A program made the translations under genes and the position numbers. From an uncultured Erythrobacteraceae bacterium (GTDB taxonomy: Bacteria; Pseudomonadota; Alphaproteobacteria; Sphingomonadales; Sphingomonadaceae), in contig CATMNW010000080.1 of the NCBI GenBank assembly GCA_950071875.1, positions 1 to 8,855 on the forward strand: a stretch of DNA of 8,855 nt. The letters run 5' to 3'. Shown here one piece after another: positions 1 to 6,601 of the stretch (positions within the stretch are counted from its first letter, which is position 1; each line of letters opens with the position of its first letter). The notes under the pieces are model-generated. The model did not search any database, was not told where the DNA came from, and saw nothing but the letters and a program-made list of their open reading frames with translations.

Positions 1-1236
1 GTGGACGTGGCCGATGGTCCAGTCGGTGTAGTGCGACAGGCTGTTGACGCTCTTGATCGACAGCATCGGGCCTTCGAAGGTGCTCATCCCGTAGAAGGCG
101 AGCGCCATGACCATCATGCGGATGATCGGATCGGTGCGGACCTTGTCCCATGCGCCGTTCAGCGTCATCAGGCCGTTGATCATGCCGCCCCAGCTGGGCA
201 TCCACAGCATGATGGAAAACACCATGCCCAGCGTCTGCGCCCAGTCAGGCAGCGCGGTGTAGTGCAGGTGGTGCGGACCCGCCCAGATGTAGAGGAAGAT
301 CAGCGACCAGAAGTGGATGATCGACAGGCGGTAGGAATAGACCGGGCGCTCGGCCTGCTTCGGCACGAAGTAGTACATCATCGCCAGGAAGCCTGCGGTC
401 AGGAAGAAGCCTACCGCGTTATGGCCGTACCACCACTGGGTCAGCGCATCCTGCACGCCCGACCACACGACATAGCTTTTTGCGCCGAGCAGGCTGACGG
501 GCATGGCCAAGTTGTTTACGATGTGAAGCATCGCCACGGTCAAGATGAAGGCGAGGTAGAACCAGTTCGCGACGTAGATGTGCGGCTCTTTGCGTTTGGC
601 GAGCGTGCCTACGAACACGATGAAATAGGCCACCCAGACGATGGTCAGCCACAGATCGACATACCACTCGGGCTCGGCATATTCCTTGGATTGGGTAACG
701 CCCAACAGGTAGCCGGTTGCCGCCAGCACGATGAACAGCTGGTAACCCCAGAACACGAAGCGGGCGAGGCCGGGGAAGACGAGCTGGGTGCGGCAGGTGC
801 GCTGGACGACATAGAAGCTGGTCGCCAGCAAGGCATTCCCGCCGAAAGCGAAGATCACCGCGCTCGTATGGAGCGGGCGCAGGCGGCCGAAGTTCAAATA
901 AGGCTCGAAATTGAGCCACGGGAAGGCGAGCTGCGAGGCAATGAATACTCCTGCCAGAAGGCCTGCCAGTCCCCAGAACATCGTGGCTATTACGCCCCAG
1001 CGGACGGGGTCGTCGTCATAACGCGATGGACCTTCGGGCATCTTGAAGAAGCCCTGTGCCTTGCCCATCGGATCGAACCGCGATGCGCTCAGCCAGATCA
1101 TCGCAAAGCCCAGTGCGGCGATGATCCAGGCGTGCGCAGCAAATCCGCTGTCCGCCGCACCAAGCGCCGCCGCCATTGCGACGAGCATCACAAGGAACCA
1201 CAGTCCCACCCGGCCCAGCGCAGTCTCCGCTTGCAT
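1..1236 (-). CDS. ccoN: cbb3-type cytochrome c oxidase subunit I CcoN (partial, C-terminus beyond window)
   Basis: This is the catalytic heme-copper subunit of the high-affinity cbb3 terminal oxidase, an inner-membrane protein that reduces O2 to water and pumps protons. The frame is open from the ATG at 1236 to the left edge, giving 412 residues of what is normally about 540 in alphaproteobacteria. Visible ligands are H123 in RPLHTSAVIFAFGG (low-spin heme b), H272 in WWYGHN and H322/H323 in GPHHLHY (CuB), Y316 six residues before H322 (the cross-linked tyrosine of this family), and H410/H412 in the terminal IGHVH (hemes b3 and b). Roles are assigned by alignment from memory to the known cbb3 structure. 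Two hydrophobic segments before residue 55 form an N-terminal extension relative to pseudomonad CcoN. The start is supported by a GGAG ribosome-binding site about 7 bases upstream. ccoO, ccoQ and ccoP would be expected beyond the edge. An FNR box upstream suggests low-oxygen induction. Confidence 0.96.
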   Translation of the reverse strand, partial: MQAETALGRVGLWFLVMLVAMAAALGAADSGFAAHAWIIAALGFAMIWLSASRFDPMGKAQGFFKMPEGPSRYDDDPVRWGVIATMFWGLAGLLAGVFIASQLAFPWLNFEPYLNFGRLRPLHTSAVIFAFGGNALLATSFYVVQRTCRTQLVFPGLARFVFWGYQLFIVLAATGYLLGVTQSKEYAEPEWYVDLWLTIVWVAYFIVFVGTLAKRKEPHIYVANWFYLAFILTVAMLHIVNNLAMPVSLLGAKSYVVWSGVQDALTQWWYGHNAVGFFLTAGFLAMMYYFVPKQAERPVYSYRLSIIHFWSLIFLYIWAGPHHLHYTALPDWAQTLGMVFSIMLWMPSWGGMINGLMTLNGAWDKVRTDPIIRMMVMALAFYGMSTFEGPMLSIKSVNSLSHYTDWTIGHVH

Positions 1237-1287
1237 AGAATTCTCCGTCCTTTTGTAGGTGGTTAGTCGGCCGGGTCGCGATCGGCA

Positions 1288-1301
1288 TTGACCCAGATCA
1301 A
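1288..1301 (-). promoter_or_regulatory. FNR/FixK box upstream of ccoN
   Basis: The plus-strand bases TTGACCCAGATCAA match the FNR/FixK consensus TTGAT-N4-ATCAA with one mismatch. The centre is about 58 bases upstream of the ccoN ATG. If it sits at -41.5 (class II activation), transcription would start near 1253, and the -10 position would read TAACCA on the minus strand. It shares its CCAG spacer with the perfect box at 2052-2065. Function is inferred from consensus and position. Confidence 0.8.
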
Positions 1302-1315
1302 ATTTCGAAAAGAAA

Positions 1316-2017
1316 TCACGCCGCCTCTCGCAAGAATCCCGCACGGTCGCGCAACAGCGATGGTTCGAGGAGGACGATGCCGGAGCGCCCCATGGTCTCG
1401 ATGACCCGTTCGTTCCTCAGCCTCGTCAGCTGGCGACTGACGGTTTCGATCGTCAGACCCAGGCTTTCTGCAATGTCGCGCCGGGACATGGGGAGGTCCA
1501 GCCAGACGCCTCGATCCTGCTCGACACCGATGCGTTCGGCCATTGCCAGAAGAAATACGGCAAGCCGTTCGCGCGCATTCTTGCGACCGAGCGCGATCGT
1601 CTTTTCGCGGCAGCGCCGCAGCGAAAGCGTCGTGTTTTCGAGGAGGCACTGCAATACGCAAGCTTCACCCGCCGCCAGAGCAAGGAAATCCGCAGCATTG
1701 AAAGTCAGGATGTCGCTGTCTGTAAGAGCGCTGACCGAATAGCAATAATTATCGGGTGCGGGGACCGTGAAGACGTCTCCGGCGAAATGGAACGCGACGA
1801 TCTGGTTGCGCGATTGAGAGGCGTGGGCGACCAGCTTGGTCGCACCCCGCGCGAGGAATACGATCTGCTGCCCCCCCTCCGCCAGTTCCAGCGATGTCTC
1901 GCGTCCAAGCTGGCGCAGACTCGCCAGCAATCGGAAGCGCAAATGCACGACATCGGTCAGGCGAGCGGGAAGGACCCGGCAGGCAAACAGGTCGAAGGCT
2001 TCGACGAAGGTAATCAT
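1316..2017 (-). CDS. Crp/Fnr-family transcriptional regulator, FixK-like
   Basis: This 233-residue protein has the Crp/Fnr layout: an N-terminal cyclic-nucleotide-binding-like beta domain (about 20-115), a dimerisation helix (about 116-150) and a winged helix-turn-helix (about 172-225). The recognition helix carries E191-T-V-S194-R195, equivalent to the E-x-x-S-R of FNR that reads TTGAT half-sites, and such sites flank the gene on both sides. Cysteines are C13, C92, C120, C124 and C136. There is no N-terminal closely spaced cysteine cluster, so direct oxygen sensing through a 4Fe-4S cluster is unlikely; a FixK/DNR-like role under another signal is more plausible. I chose the ATG at 2017 over a TTG at 2065 because the latter would start inside the FNR box and add 16 unusual residues. 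The ribosome-binding site before 2017 is weak. The gene lies 79 bases upstream of ccoN on the same strand, the usual partnership of such regulators with cbb3 operons. Confidence 0.88.
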   Translation of the reverse strand: MITFVEAFDLFACRVLPARLTDVVHLRFRLLASLRQLGRETSLELAEGGQQIVFLARGATKLVAHASQSRNQIVAFHFAGDVFTVPAPDNYCYSVSALTDSDILTFNAADFLALAAGEACVLQCLLENTTLSLRRCREKTIALGRKNARERLAVFLLAMAERIGVEQDRGVWLDLPMSRRDIAESLGLTIETVSRQLTRLRNERVIETMGRSGIVLLEPSLLRDRAGFLREAA

Positions 2018-2051
2018 GCAGGCTGGATGACCTGCAACTGATTGGATTGCC

Positions 2052-2065
2052 TTGATCCAGATCAA
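2052..2065. promoter_or_regulatory. Perfect FNR/FixK box in the regulator/ompW divergent promoter region
   Basis: TTGATCCAGATCAA matches TTGAT-N4-ATCAA at every specified base. Rightward, class II placement (-41.5) predicts a start near 2100, and TAATCC at 2088-2093 lies where a -10 element should be, leaving a leader of about 59 bases before the OmpW-family gene. Leftward, the same spacing puts the regulator's start at about 2017, exactly on its ATG, so on that side the box means either a leaderless transcript or autorepression. E. coli ompW is known to be FNR-regulated, which fits. Confidence 0.88.
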
Positions 2066-2158
2066 TGCCGGGCGATTTCCGCATCCCTAATCCAGCATCC
2101 GACGCCGCAAGAACCCTGGGTCGCATCGTGCGACCGCTGCGGCGCTGAGGATGGTATG

Positions 2159-2827
2159 ATGAAAAAGTTGCTCGCGGCTGCACTCACCGGTGCGGCGATG
2201 CTCGCAACCCCTGCGATGGCGCAGGACGACGAAGGCAATATCCAGATTAAGCTGCTCGGCACCTATGTGGTGCCCGACGGCGAGATCACTTCGGTCAATA
2301 CCGACATCGTCGGCCTTCCCGCCGGTACGCAAACCGAAGCCAGCGACAATTTCGTGCCTACGCTGGCGATCGAGTATTTCGTCAGCCCCGAATTCTCGAT
2401 CGAGACGATCTGCTGCATGACGCAACACGACGTCGATGCAGTCTCTGGCCTGACCGGCGCCGAACTCGTTTCGGACGGCAAACTCATCCCGGCTACTTTC
2501 ACTGCGAAGTACCACGTGAACGCGGGCGATGTGAAACCCTACGTCGGAGCGGGCGCGACCTACTTCTGGTGGGTGGATGCCGAGCCCGGCGCGGACACGA
2601 TCCCTCTCGGTGTGACGCGTACCACCCTGTCCGACGAGTTCGGCTTCGTCCTGCAGGCAGGTGTCGACGTCGCGCTCGGAGACGGCGGCATGGGCCTCAC
2701 GCTGGACGCCAAGCGCTATTTCGTCGGCACGACCGCACGATGGTATGCTGGCGATACGCTGGCCATTGAGACCGAGCACGATCTCGATCCCTGGGTCCTG
2801 AGCGCGGGTGTCAGCTACCGCTTCTGA
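2159..2827 (+). CDS. OmpW-family outer-membrane beta-barrel protein
   Basis: This is a predicted 222-residue outer-membrane protein of the OmpW family, small eight-stranded barrels thought to pass small hydrophobic molecules and often changed by oxygen or stress. A signal peptide is clear: MKKLL, a hydrophobic core, and a likely cleavage after ATPAMA (residue 21). Family features include the GTYVVPDG segment near the mature N-terminus, FVPTLAIEYFVSPEFSIE, the PYVGAGATYFWW strand, LDAKRYFV, and a C-terminal SYRF ending in the aromatic residue used for barrel assembly. Vicinal cysteines C85-C86 (ETICCMTQHDV) are odd for an outer-membrane protein, where E. coli OmpW has none at this place. The start is ATG 2159, 8 bases after GAGG; ATG 2156 would add one Met. 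The open frame extends upstream to 2042 but crosses the promoter. It is divergent from the Crp/Fnr gene and shares its FNR box. Confidence 0.9.
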   Translation: MKKLLAAALTGAAMLATPAMAQDDEGNIQIKLLGTYVVPDGEITSVNTDIVGLPAGTQTEASDNFVPTLAIEYFVSPEFSIETICCMTQHDVDAVSGLTGAELVSDGKLIPATFTAKYHVNAGDVKPYVGAGATYFWWVDAEPGADTIPLGVTRTTLSDEFGFVLQAGVDVALGDGGMGLTLDAKRYFVGTTARWYAGDTLAIETEHDLDPWVLSAGVSYRF

Positions 2828-2845
2828 TCACGATCCAAAGGGCGA

Positions 2846-2861
2846 CCACTCGGGGGAGTGG
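2846..2861 (+). other. Small hairpin after the OmpW-family gene
   Basis: CCACTC (2846-2851) and GAGTGG (2856-2861) form a perfect 6-bp stem with a GGGG loop, 18 bases after the ompW-family stop. No T-run follows, so it is not a canonical intrinsic terminator. It precedes a second, stronger hairpin. Confidence 0.4.
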
Positions 2862-2872
2862 GTGGCCCGCCA

Positions 2873-2902
2873 GACCCCCGGCACTTCCTCCCGCCGGGGG
2901 TC
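2873..2902 (+). terminator. Strong GC hairpin between ompW-family and AhpD-like genes
   Basis: GACCCCCGGC (2873-2882) and GCCGGGGGTC (2893-2902) are perfect 10-bp inverted repeats with a 10-base loop. The bases that follow (ATTCACTAGCG) lack a T-run, and the ribosome-binding site of the next gene begins 12 bases later. It could be a partial or factor-assisted terminator, an mRNA-stabilising 3' end for the ompW-family message, or a processing site in a shared transcript. Confidence 0.5.
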
Positions 2903-2925
2903 ATTCACTAGCGAAGGACAAAATA

Positions 2926-3285
2926 ATGTCGCACACGACGTTCAAGGATTGGCCCGCAATGGGAGTCGGGCTAACCCCGGCGATCAAGGAACTCCACAAG
3001 GGCGCGCCCGGAGTGATGAAAGCCTTTCGCGAGATGGGCAGCGCGGCGCATGAAGGCGGAGCACTCGATTCCAAAACCAAGGAATTGCTCGCGGTTGCGA
3101 TCTCGGTCGCAGTGCGCTGCGATCCCTGCATCACCTACCACGTCGAGGGCGCGCGCAAGCACGGCGCAACGCGCGAGGAGATATGCGAAACACTCGGCCT
3201 GGCAATATATATGGGCGCCGGACCCAGCGCGATGTATGCAGCGCAAGCCCTCGAGGCCTACGACCAATATACCGATCAGGCATGA
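2926..3285 (+). CDS. Carboxymuconolactone decarboxylase-family (AhpD-like) protein
   Basis: This 119-residue protein is a small all-helical member of the CMD/AhpD family. It holds the full AhpD-type redox motif: E53, C65-D-P-C68 and H72 in KTKELLAVAISVAVRCDPC followed by ITYH. The spacing E-12-C-3-C-4-H matches the proton relay and thiol pair of mycobacterial AhpD, so thiol-disulfide or peroxide-related activity is more likely than decarboxylation. The C-terminal half (GATREEICETLGLAIYMGAG) is typical of the family. The start has AAGGA (2914-2918) 7 bases upstream. It lies 98 bases downstream of the OmpW-family gene on the same strand, separated by two hairpins, and may share the FNR-box promoter. 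Its natural partner is not evident here; no peroxiredoxin gene is visible. Confidence 0.9.
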   Translation: MSHTTFKDWPAMGVGLTPAIKELHKGAPGVMKAFREMGSAAHEGGALDSKTKELLAVAISVAVRCDPCITYHVEGARKHGATREEICETLGLAIYMGAGPSAMYAAQALEAYDQYTDQA

Positions 3286-3515
3286 GGCAAGCGGCTGTGG
3301 AGATATGCCGGTCTCGCTCGAAAAGTCCTAGCAGCGATGTGGATCGAGCAAATTTTGCCTGAAAGCAACTAAACCGATAGGAAGCTCCGAAAGCTGACCG
3401 TCGGCTACCGGCCCAATTTCAGTCATTCAGCGAAAATCACTTCCAACGGCGGCTTTGGGGCCGGAAGTGGTCAGTCCGGTTTCAGTCAGAAAGCATGCTC
3501 AGCAGCCACATCAAT
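3286..3515. other. Convergent intergenic region
   Basis: This 230-base gap lies between the ends of the AhpD-like gene (plus) and the acetyl-CoA synthetase fusion (minus). I see no convincing gene. It contains one terminator-like hairpin (3436-3471) and a 9-base direct repeat TTTCAGTCA at 3417-3425 and 3480-3488 flanking that hairpin. The stretch 3360-3490 has the look of degenerate intergenic repeat material, but I cannot test this without genome copies. Confidence 0.5.
3431..3471 (-). terminator. Candidate terminator of the aldehyde/acetate operon
   Basis: CACTTCC (3438-3444) and GGAAGTG (3463-3469) form a 7-bp stem, extended by a T-G and an A-T pair (3436-3437 with 3470-3471). Read on the minus strand, the hairpin is followed by ATTTTCGC, a short T-run, 45 bases beyond the stop of the fusion gene. 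The large loop makes this a moderate candidate. Confidence 0.4.
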
Positions 3516-5765
3516 TCAAGAAACTGACTTTCCAATCCGCTTTGCCACCAGATCGACGACCACCGCGGGTTCGGCCAGCGGCGAGGTGTCGCCCACTTCG
3601 TCGGGTTTCCCCTCGGCGATCTTGCGCAGGATGCGGCGCATGATCTTGCCCGAGCGGGTCTTCGGGAGCCCCGGCGCGAACTGTATCGCATCGGGGGTGG
3701 CGATCGGCCCGATTTCGCCGCGCACCCATGTCCTCAGCTCGCCGCGCAACACCTCGCCGCCTTCCTCCCCCGCGATAAGCGTGACGAAGGCGTAGATGCC
3801 CTGGCCCTTGATATCGTGCGGCATTCCGACGACCGCCGCCTCGGCCACTCTGGGGTGCGCCACCAGCGCGCTCTCCACCTCGGCGGTACCCATGCGGTGG
3901 CCGGAGACGTTGATCACGTCGTCCACCCGGCCCGTGATCCAGTAGTACCCATCCTCGTCGCGCCGCGCGCCGTCGCCGGTGAAATAGGTGCCGGGATAGG
4001 TGCTGAAGTAGGTCTGGAAGAAGCGCTCGTGATCGCCAAACACTGTGCGCATCTGGCCCGGCCAGCTCTGCGTGATGACGAGATTGCCCTCGGTCGCGCC
4101 GTCCAGCACCTTGCCTTCGGCGTCGACCAGTTCGGGGAATACACCCGGCAGCGGCCTAGTGGCGGAGCCGGCCATCGTGTGCATCGCGCCCGGCACCGGC
4201 GCGATCAGCGCGCCGCCGGTCTCGGTCTGCCACCAAGTGTCTACGATCTCGCAACGCCCGCCGCCGACCACGCGATGATACCAGTGCCACGCCTCGGGAT
4301 TGATCGGCTCGCCCACCGTTCCCAGCAGGCGCAGCTTCGAAAGGTCGTGACGCGTCACCGGCGCATCGCCTTCGCGCATCAGTGCGCGGATGGCCGTGGG
4401 CGCGGTGTAGAACACGGTAACGCCCAGCCGTTCGCTGGTTTCCCAGAACCGCCCGGCGTCGGGCCAGGTCGGGACGCCGTCGAACATCACCGTCGCCACA
4501 CCGTTCGAAAGCGGCCCGTAGACGACGTAGGAGTGGCCGGTGATCCATCCGACATCGGCGGTGCACCAGAACAGATCGTCCTGTTCGAGACCGAACAGTA
4601 GATCGGTGGTCAGCGTGACCCACAACAGATAGCCGCCGGTGGTGTGCAGCACGCCCTTGGGTTTGCCGGTCGAACCGCTGGTGTAGAGGATGAAGAGCGG
4701 ATCTTCCGCCTTCATCGGTTCGGGCGGGCAATCGGCATCGACCGTTTCGCGCAGCTCGTGCCACCAGACGTCGCGCCCGATTTCCAGATCGATCACCGTC
4801 TCGGTGCGCCTGACGATCACCACGGTCTCCACCCCACCGGCCTTGCGGCAGGCCAGGTCGACGTTTTCCTTGAGCGGGATGGACCTGCCGCCTCGCATCC
4901 CCTCGTTGGCTGTAACCACGACCTTTGCGCCGCAATCGGCGATGCGGTCGGCGAGGCTATCGGGCGAAAAGCCGCCGAACACGACCGAATGCACCGCGCC
5001 GATGCGCGCGCAGGCGAGCATCGCGATCGCGGCTTCGGGCACCATCGGCATGTAGAGGATGACGCGATCGCCCTTCGCGACGCCGCGGCTCTTCAGCCCG
5101 TTGGCGAAGCGACACACCTCGCCATGGAGGTCGCGAAAGGTCAGTGTGCGGCCTTCGCCCGGTTCGTCGCCCTCGAAGACGATGGCGGTCCGATCCCCAC
5201 GCTCTTCCAGATGCCGGTCGATGCAATTGACGCTGAGGTTCAACTCGCCGTCCGCGAACCAGCGGATGCCGAAATCCTCCGCATCGAAGCTGCTTTCGTT
5301 CGCGCAGGTTGGGAAGCGAATCCAGTCGAGGCGGCGCGCCTGTTCCAGCCAGGACGCGTCCGGGTCGCGGGCGATGTCATGATGCATCCGGCGTAAAGTG
5401 TCGGCTTTATCGATCATGGCGAGTTCCTTGTCGTCGAAGGCCCTGCTGCGGACGAGGAGGCGGCGTTCGGTCCCGTTGTCGAGGCTGAACATTCCGCCCC
5501 TTCCATCGACCGCATCGAGAATTAGCTGGGTGTGCTTCCACGCCGAAAACTGCGCGCTGCCGATATAGACCGGGATGTCGTCGATCTCGCCGATCGCCAC
5601 GTCGCGCTCGCCGATGCGGAACTCGTCGCGCGGATAGATCATCGGGCTTGATCCGTCACAGCAGCCGCCGGATTGATGGATAAGGACGGGGCCGTGCCAC
5701 TCCGCGATTTCGGCGAGGAGCGCGCGGGCGCTGTCCGTTGCGGTCACGCGGAGCGGAGCGAGCAT
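3516..5765 (-). CDS. acs: DUF779 domain fused to acetyl-CoA synthetase (acetate--CoA ligase)
   Basis: This 749-residue protein joins two complete units. Residues 1 to about 115 are a whole DUF779 domain (HQSGGCCDGSSP at 30-41, KHTQLILDAVDGRGGMFSL at 77-95, RSRAF at 106-110), a family usually found as a separate small gene beside acetaldehyde dehydrogenases, function unknown. Residues 117-749 are an acetyl-CoA synthetase, which makes acetyl-CoA from acetate, ATP and CoA through acetyl-AMP. Its motifs are EQARRLDW (141-148), P-loop YTSGSTGKPKG (361-371), DTWWQTETG (509-517), YFTGDGARRDEDGYYWITGR (594-613), and PKTRSGK with the acetylatable catalytic lysine K707. Free-standing Acs is about 630-650 residues, so the extra length is the DUF779 part. 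ATG 5765 lies 2 bases after the TorF-family stop, indicating coupling; the open frame continues upstream to 5900 but inside the preceding gene. A good internal ribosome-binding site precedes M117. No frame break is visible at the junction. Confidence 0.93.
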   Translation of the reverse strand: MLAPLRVTATDSARALLAEIAEWHGPVLIHQSGGCCDGSSPMIYPRDEFRIGERDVAIGEIDDIPVYIGSAQFSAWKHTQLILDAVDGRGGMFSLDNGTERRLLVRSRAFDDKELAMIDKADTLRRMHHDIARDPDASWLEQARRLDWIRFPTCANESSFDAEDFGIRWFADGELNLSVNCIDRHLEERGDRTAIVFEGDEPGEGRTLTFRDLHGEVCRFANGLKSRGVAKGDRVILYMPMVPEAAIAMLACARIGAVHSVVFGGFSPDSLADRIADCGAKVVVTANEGMRGGRSIPLKENVDLACRKAGGVETVVIVRRTETVIDLEIGRDVWWHELRETVDADCPPEPMKAEDPLFILYTSGSTGKPKGVLHTTGGYLLWVTLTTDLLFGLEQDDLFWCTADVGWITGHSYVVYGPLSNGVATVMFDGVPTWPDAGRFWETSERLGVTVFYTAPTAIRALMREGDAPVTRHDLSKLRLLGTVGEPINPEAWHWYHRVVGGGRCEIVDTWWQTETGGALIAPVPGAMHTMAGSATRPLPGVFPELVDAEGKVLDGATEGNLVITQSWPGQMRTVFGDHERFFQTYFSTYPGTYFTGDGARRDEDGYYWITGRVDDVINVSGHRMGTAEVESALVAHPRVAEAAVVGMPHDIKGQGIYAFVTLIAGEEGGEVLRGELRTWVRGEIGPIATPDAIQFAPGLPKTRSGKIMRRILRKIAEGKPDEVGDTSPLAEPAVVVDLVAKRIGKSVS
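5415..5429 (-). promoter_or_regulatory. Internal ribosome-binding site and start inside the DUF779-Acs frame
   Basis: On the minus strand AAGGA (5429-5425) stands 7 bases before an in-frame ATG (5417-5415), codon 117 of the fusion, right at the DUF779/Acs boundary. Initiation here would give a 633-residue Acs, close to the normal length. AAGGA also encodes part of K113-E114, so it may be chance; use as a start is inferred. Confidence 0.45.
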
Positions 5766-5767
5766 TG

Positions 5768-6502
5768 TCAGAAACTCACGCTGAAGCTGCCGACAAGGCG
5801 AGAGTCGCCCAGCGTGCCGAAGGCGGAGGTGTCGGTATCGTGGTAACGCAAATCGACATTGGCGCCCGGCAGCACGGCATATGACGCGCCGAGGTTCCAC
5901 GTCATGTAGTCACCACCCGCACCGATCCACTGGTGACCCAGCGCGCCCGATACGCGCAGCTTGTCCGACACCGGCTGGGAAGCATTGATTTCCGCATAGA
6001 AGCCGTCGTCATCGGTGCCGAAATAGTCGGGCGTCCAATATCCCGCTACGCCAAGCCCCGTCTGGCCGAGCGAGGTGGACAGCGCGGCCTTGACCTCGAC
6101 CGTATCGATATGGACCGGACTGTCGATATAGCCATAGCGGACCACTCCGACATCGAGCGAGGTGGCAGGGGCGAGGTCGAAGACGTAGCCGACCCACAGA
6201 TCGTATTCCTGATCGATGCCCGGAAAATCGACATTCTCCGTCCCGGCACCGGCATAGAAGCCGCCGTAATTGACAGAGACTGCGGCGAAAACGGCAGGGT
6301 CTTCCGCGGTCTGACTGACACCGCGGAAGACGTAGTCCGTAGCGGCAGAGAGCGAGAACGACACGTCCATCCCGCTCGCATCCTCGACCGGGTCGGAGGC
6401 CGGCGGGCCGCTCGATTCATTCATGGCATCCTGCGCCAGTGCAGGGGAAGCGGCGGTGCAAAACAACGCAGCCGCGCCGTACGGAAAAGCCTTTCTCATC
6501 AT
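5768..6502 (-). CDS. TorF-family putative porin (Gcw_chp / TIGR02001 type)
   Basis: This 244-residue protein is a predicted outer-membrane beta-barrel of the TorF/Gcw_chp family; no substrate is established for this protein. It has a signal peptide (MMRK, hydrophobic core, likely cleavage after SPALA, residue 23), a low-complexity acidic/Pro/Ser stretch (about 25-44), then the hallmark DYVFRGVSQT at 56-65. Alternating barrel strands follow, with GYWTPDYFG at 154-162 and a C-terminal SVSF ending in Phe. The start is ATG 6502 behind GGGAG (5-base gap); ATG 6499 gives an 8-base gap, and the open frame also has a TTG at 6505. It sits between the aldehyde dehydrogenase and the DUF779-Acs fusion, and its stop lies 2 bases before the fusion's start, so it is almost surely cotranscribed with the latter. 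Context suggests uptake related to the same substrate, but this is inference. Confidence 0.88.
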   Translation of the reverse strand: MMRKAFPYGAAALFCTAASPALAQDAMNESSGPPASDPVEDASGMDVSFSLSAATDYVFRGVSQTAEDPAVFAAVSVNYGGFYAGAGTENVDFPGIDQEYDLWVGYVFDLAPATSLDVGVVRYGYIDSPVHIDTVEVKAALSTSLGQTGLGVAGYWTPDYFGTDDDGFYAEINASQPVSDKLRVSGALGHQWIGAGGDYMTWNLGASYAVLPGANVDLRYHDTDTSAFGTLGDSRLVGSFSVSF

Positions 6503-6601
6503 CAATTCTCCCGATTTTTTGCAGGCGTTTTTTGACGCACCGGATCGCGCCCGATCGATGCCGGTGGTTTGAGAGTCTGTGCTGTTGGAAGGTTTATGGC
6601 G

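Noticed and set aside
1..1266. 421-codon plus-strand open frame antisense to ccoN
   Set aside because: Its translation is rich in Arg, His, Gln and Asp with no membrane or domain signature, while the minus strand encodes an unmistakable CcoN with all metal ligands. It is a GC-rich shadow frame.
2018..2065. Longer N-terminus of the Crp/Fnr regulator from a TTG at 2065
   Set aside because: The start codon would lie within the perfect FNR box and the added residues do not resemble the family; ATG 2017 is the better start.
2042..2158. Upstream extension of the OmpW-family frame to 2042
   Set aside because: It would place 39 residues before an evident signal peptide and overlap the promoter and FNR box.
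3816..5396. Plus-strand open frames of about 250 codons (3816-4601, 4644-5396) opposite the acs region
   Set aside because: They mirror the Acs reading frame and show no motifs of their own.
5400..5430. Sequencing frameshift creating the DUF779-Acs fusion
   Set aside because: Both domains are complete and share one frame without a compositional break or homopolymer run at the junction. An error removing a stop cannot be fully excluded, but nothing in the sequence points to it.
5768..5900. 45-residue N-terminal extension of the DUF779-Acs protein inside the TorF-family gene
   Set aside because: The extension is an Arg-rich out-of-frame reading of the porin gene; the ATG at 5765, two bases after the porin stop, matches the usual DUF779 beginning.
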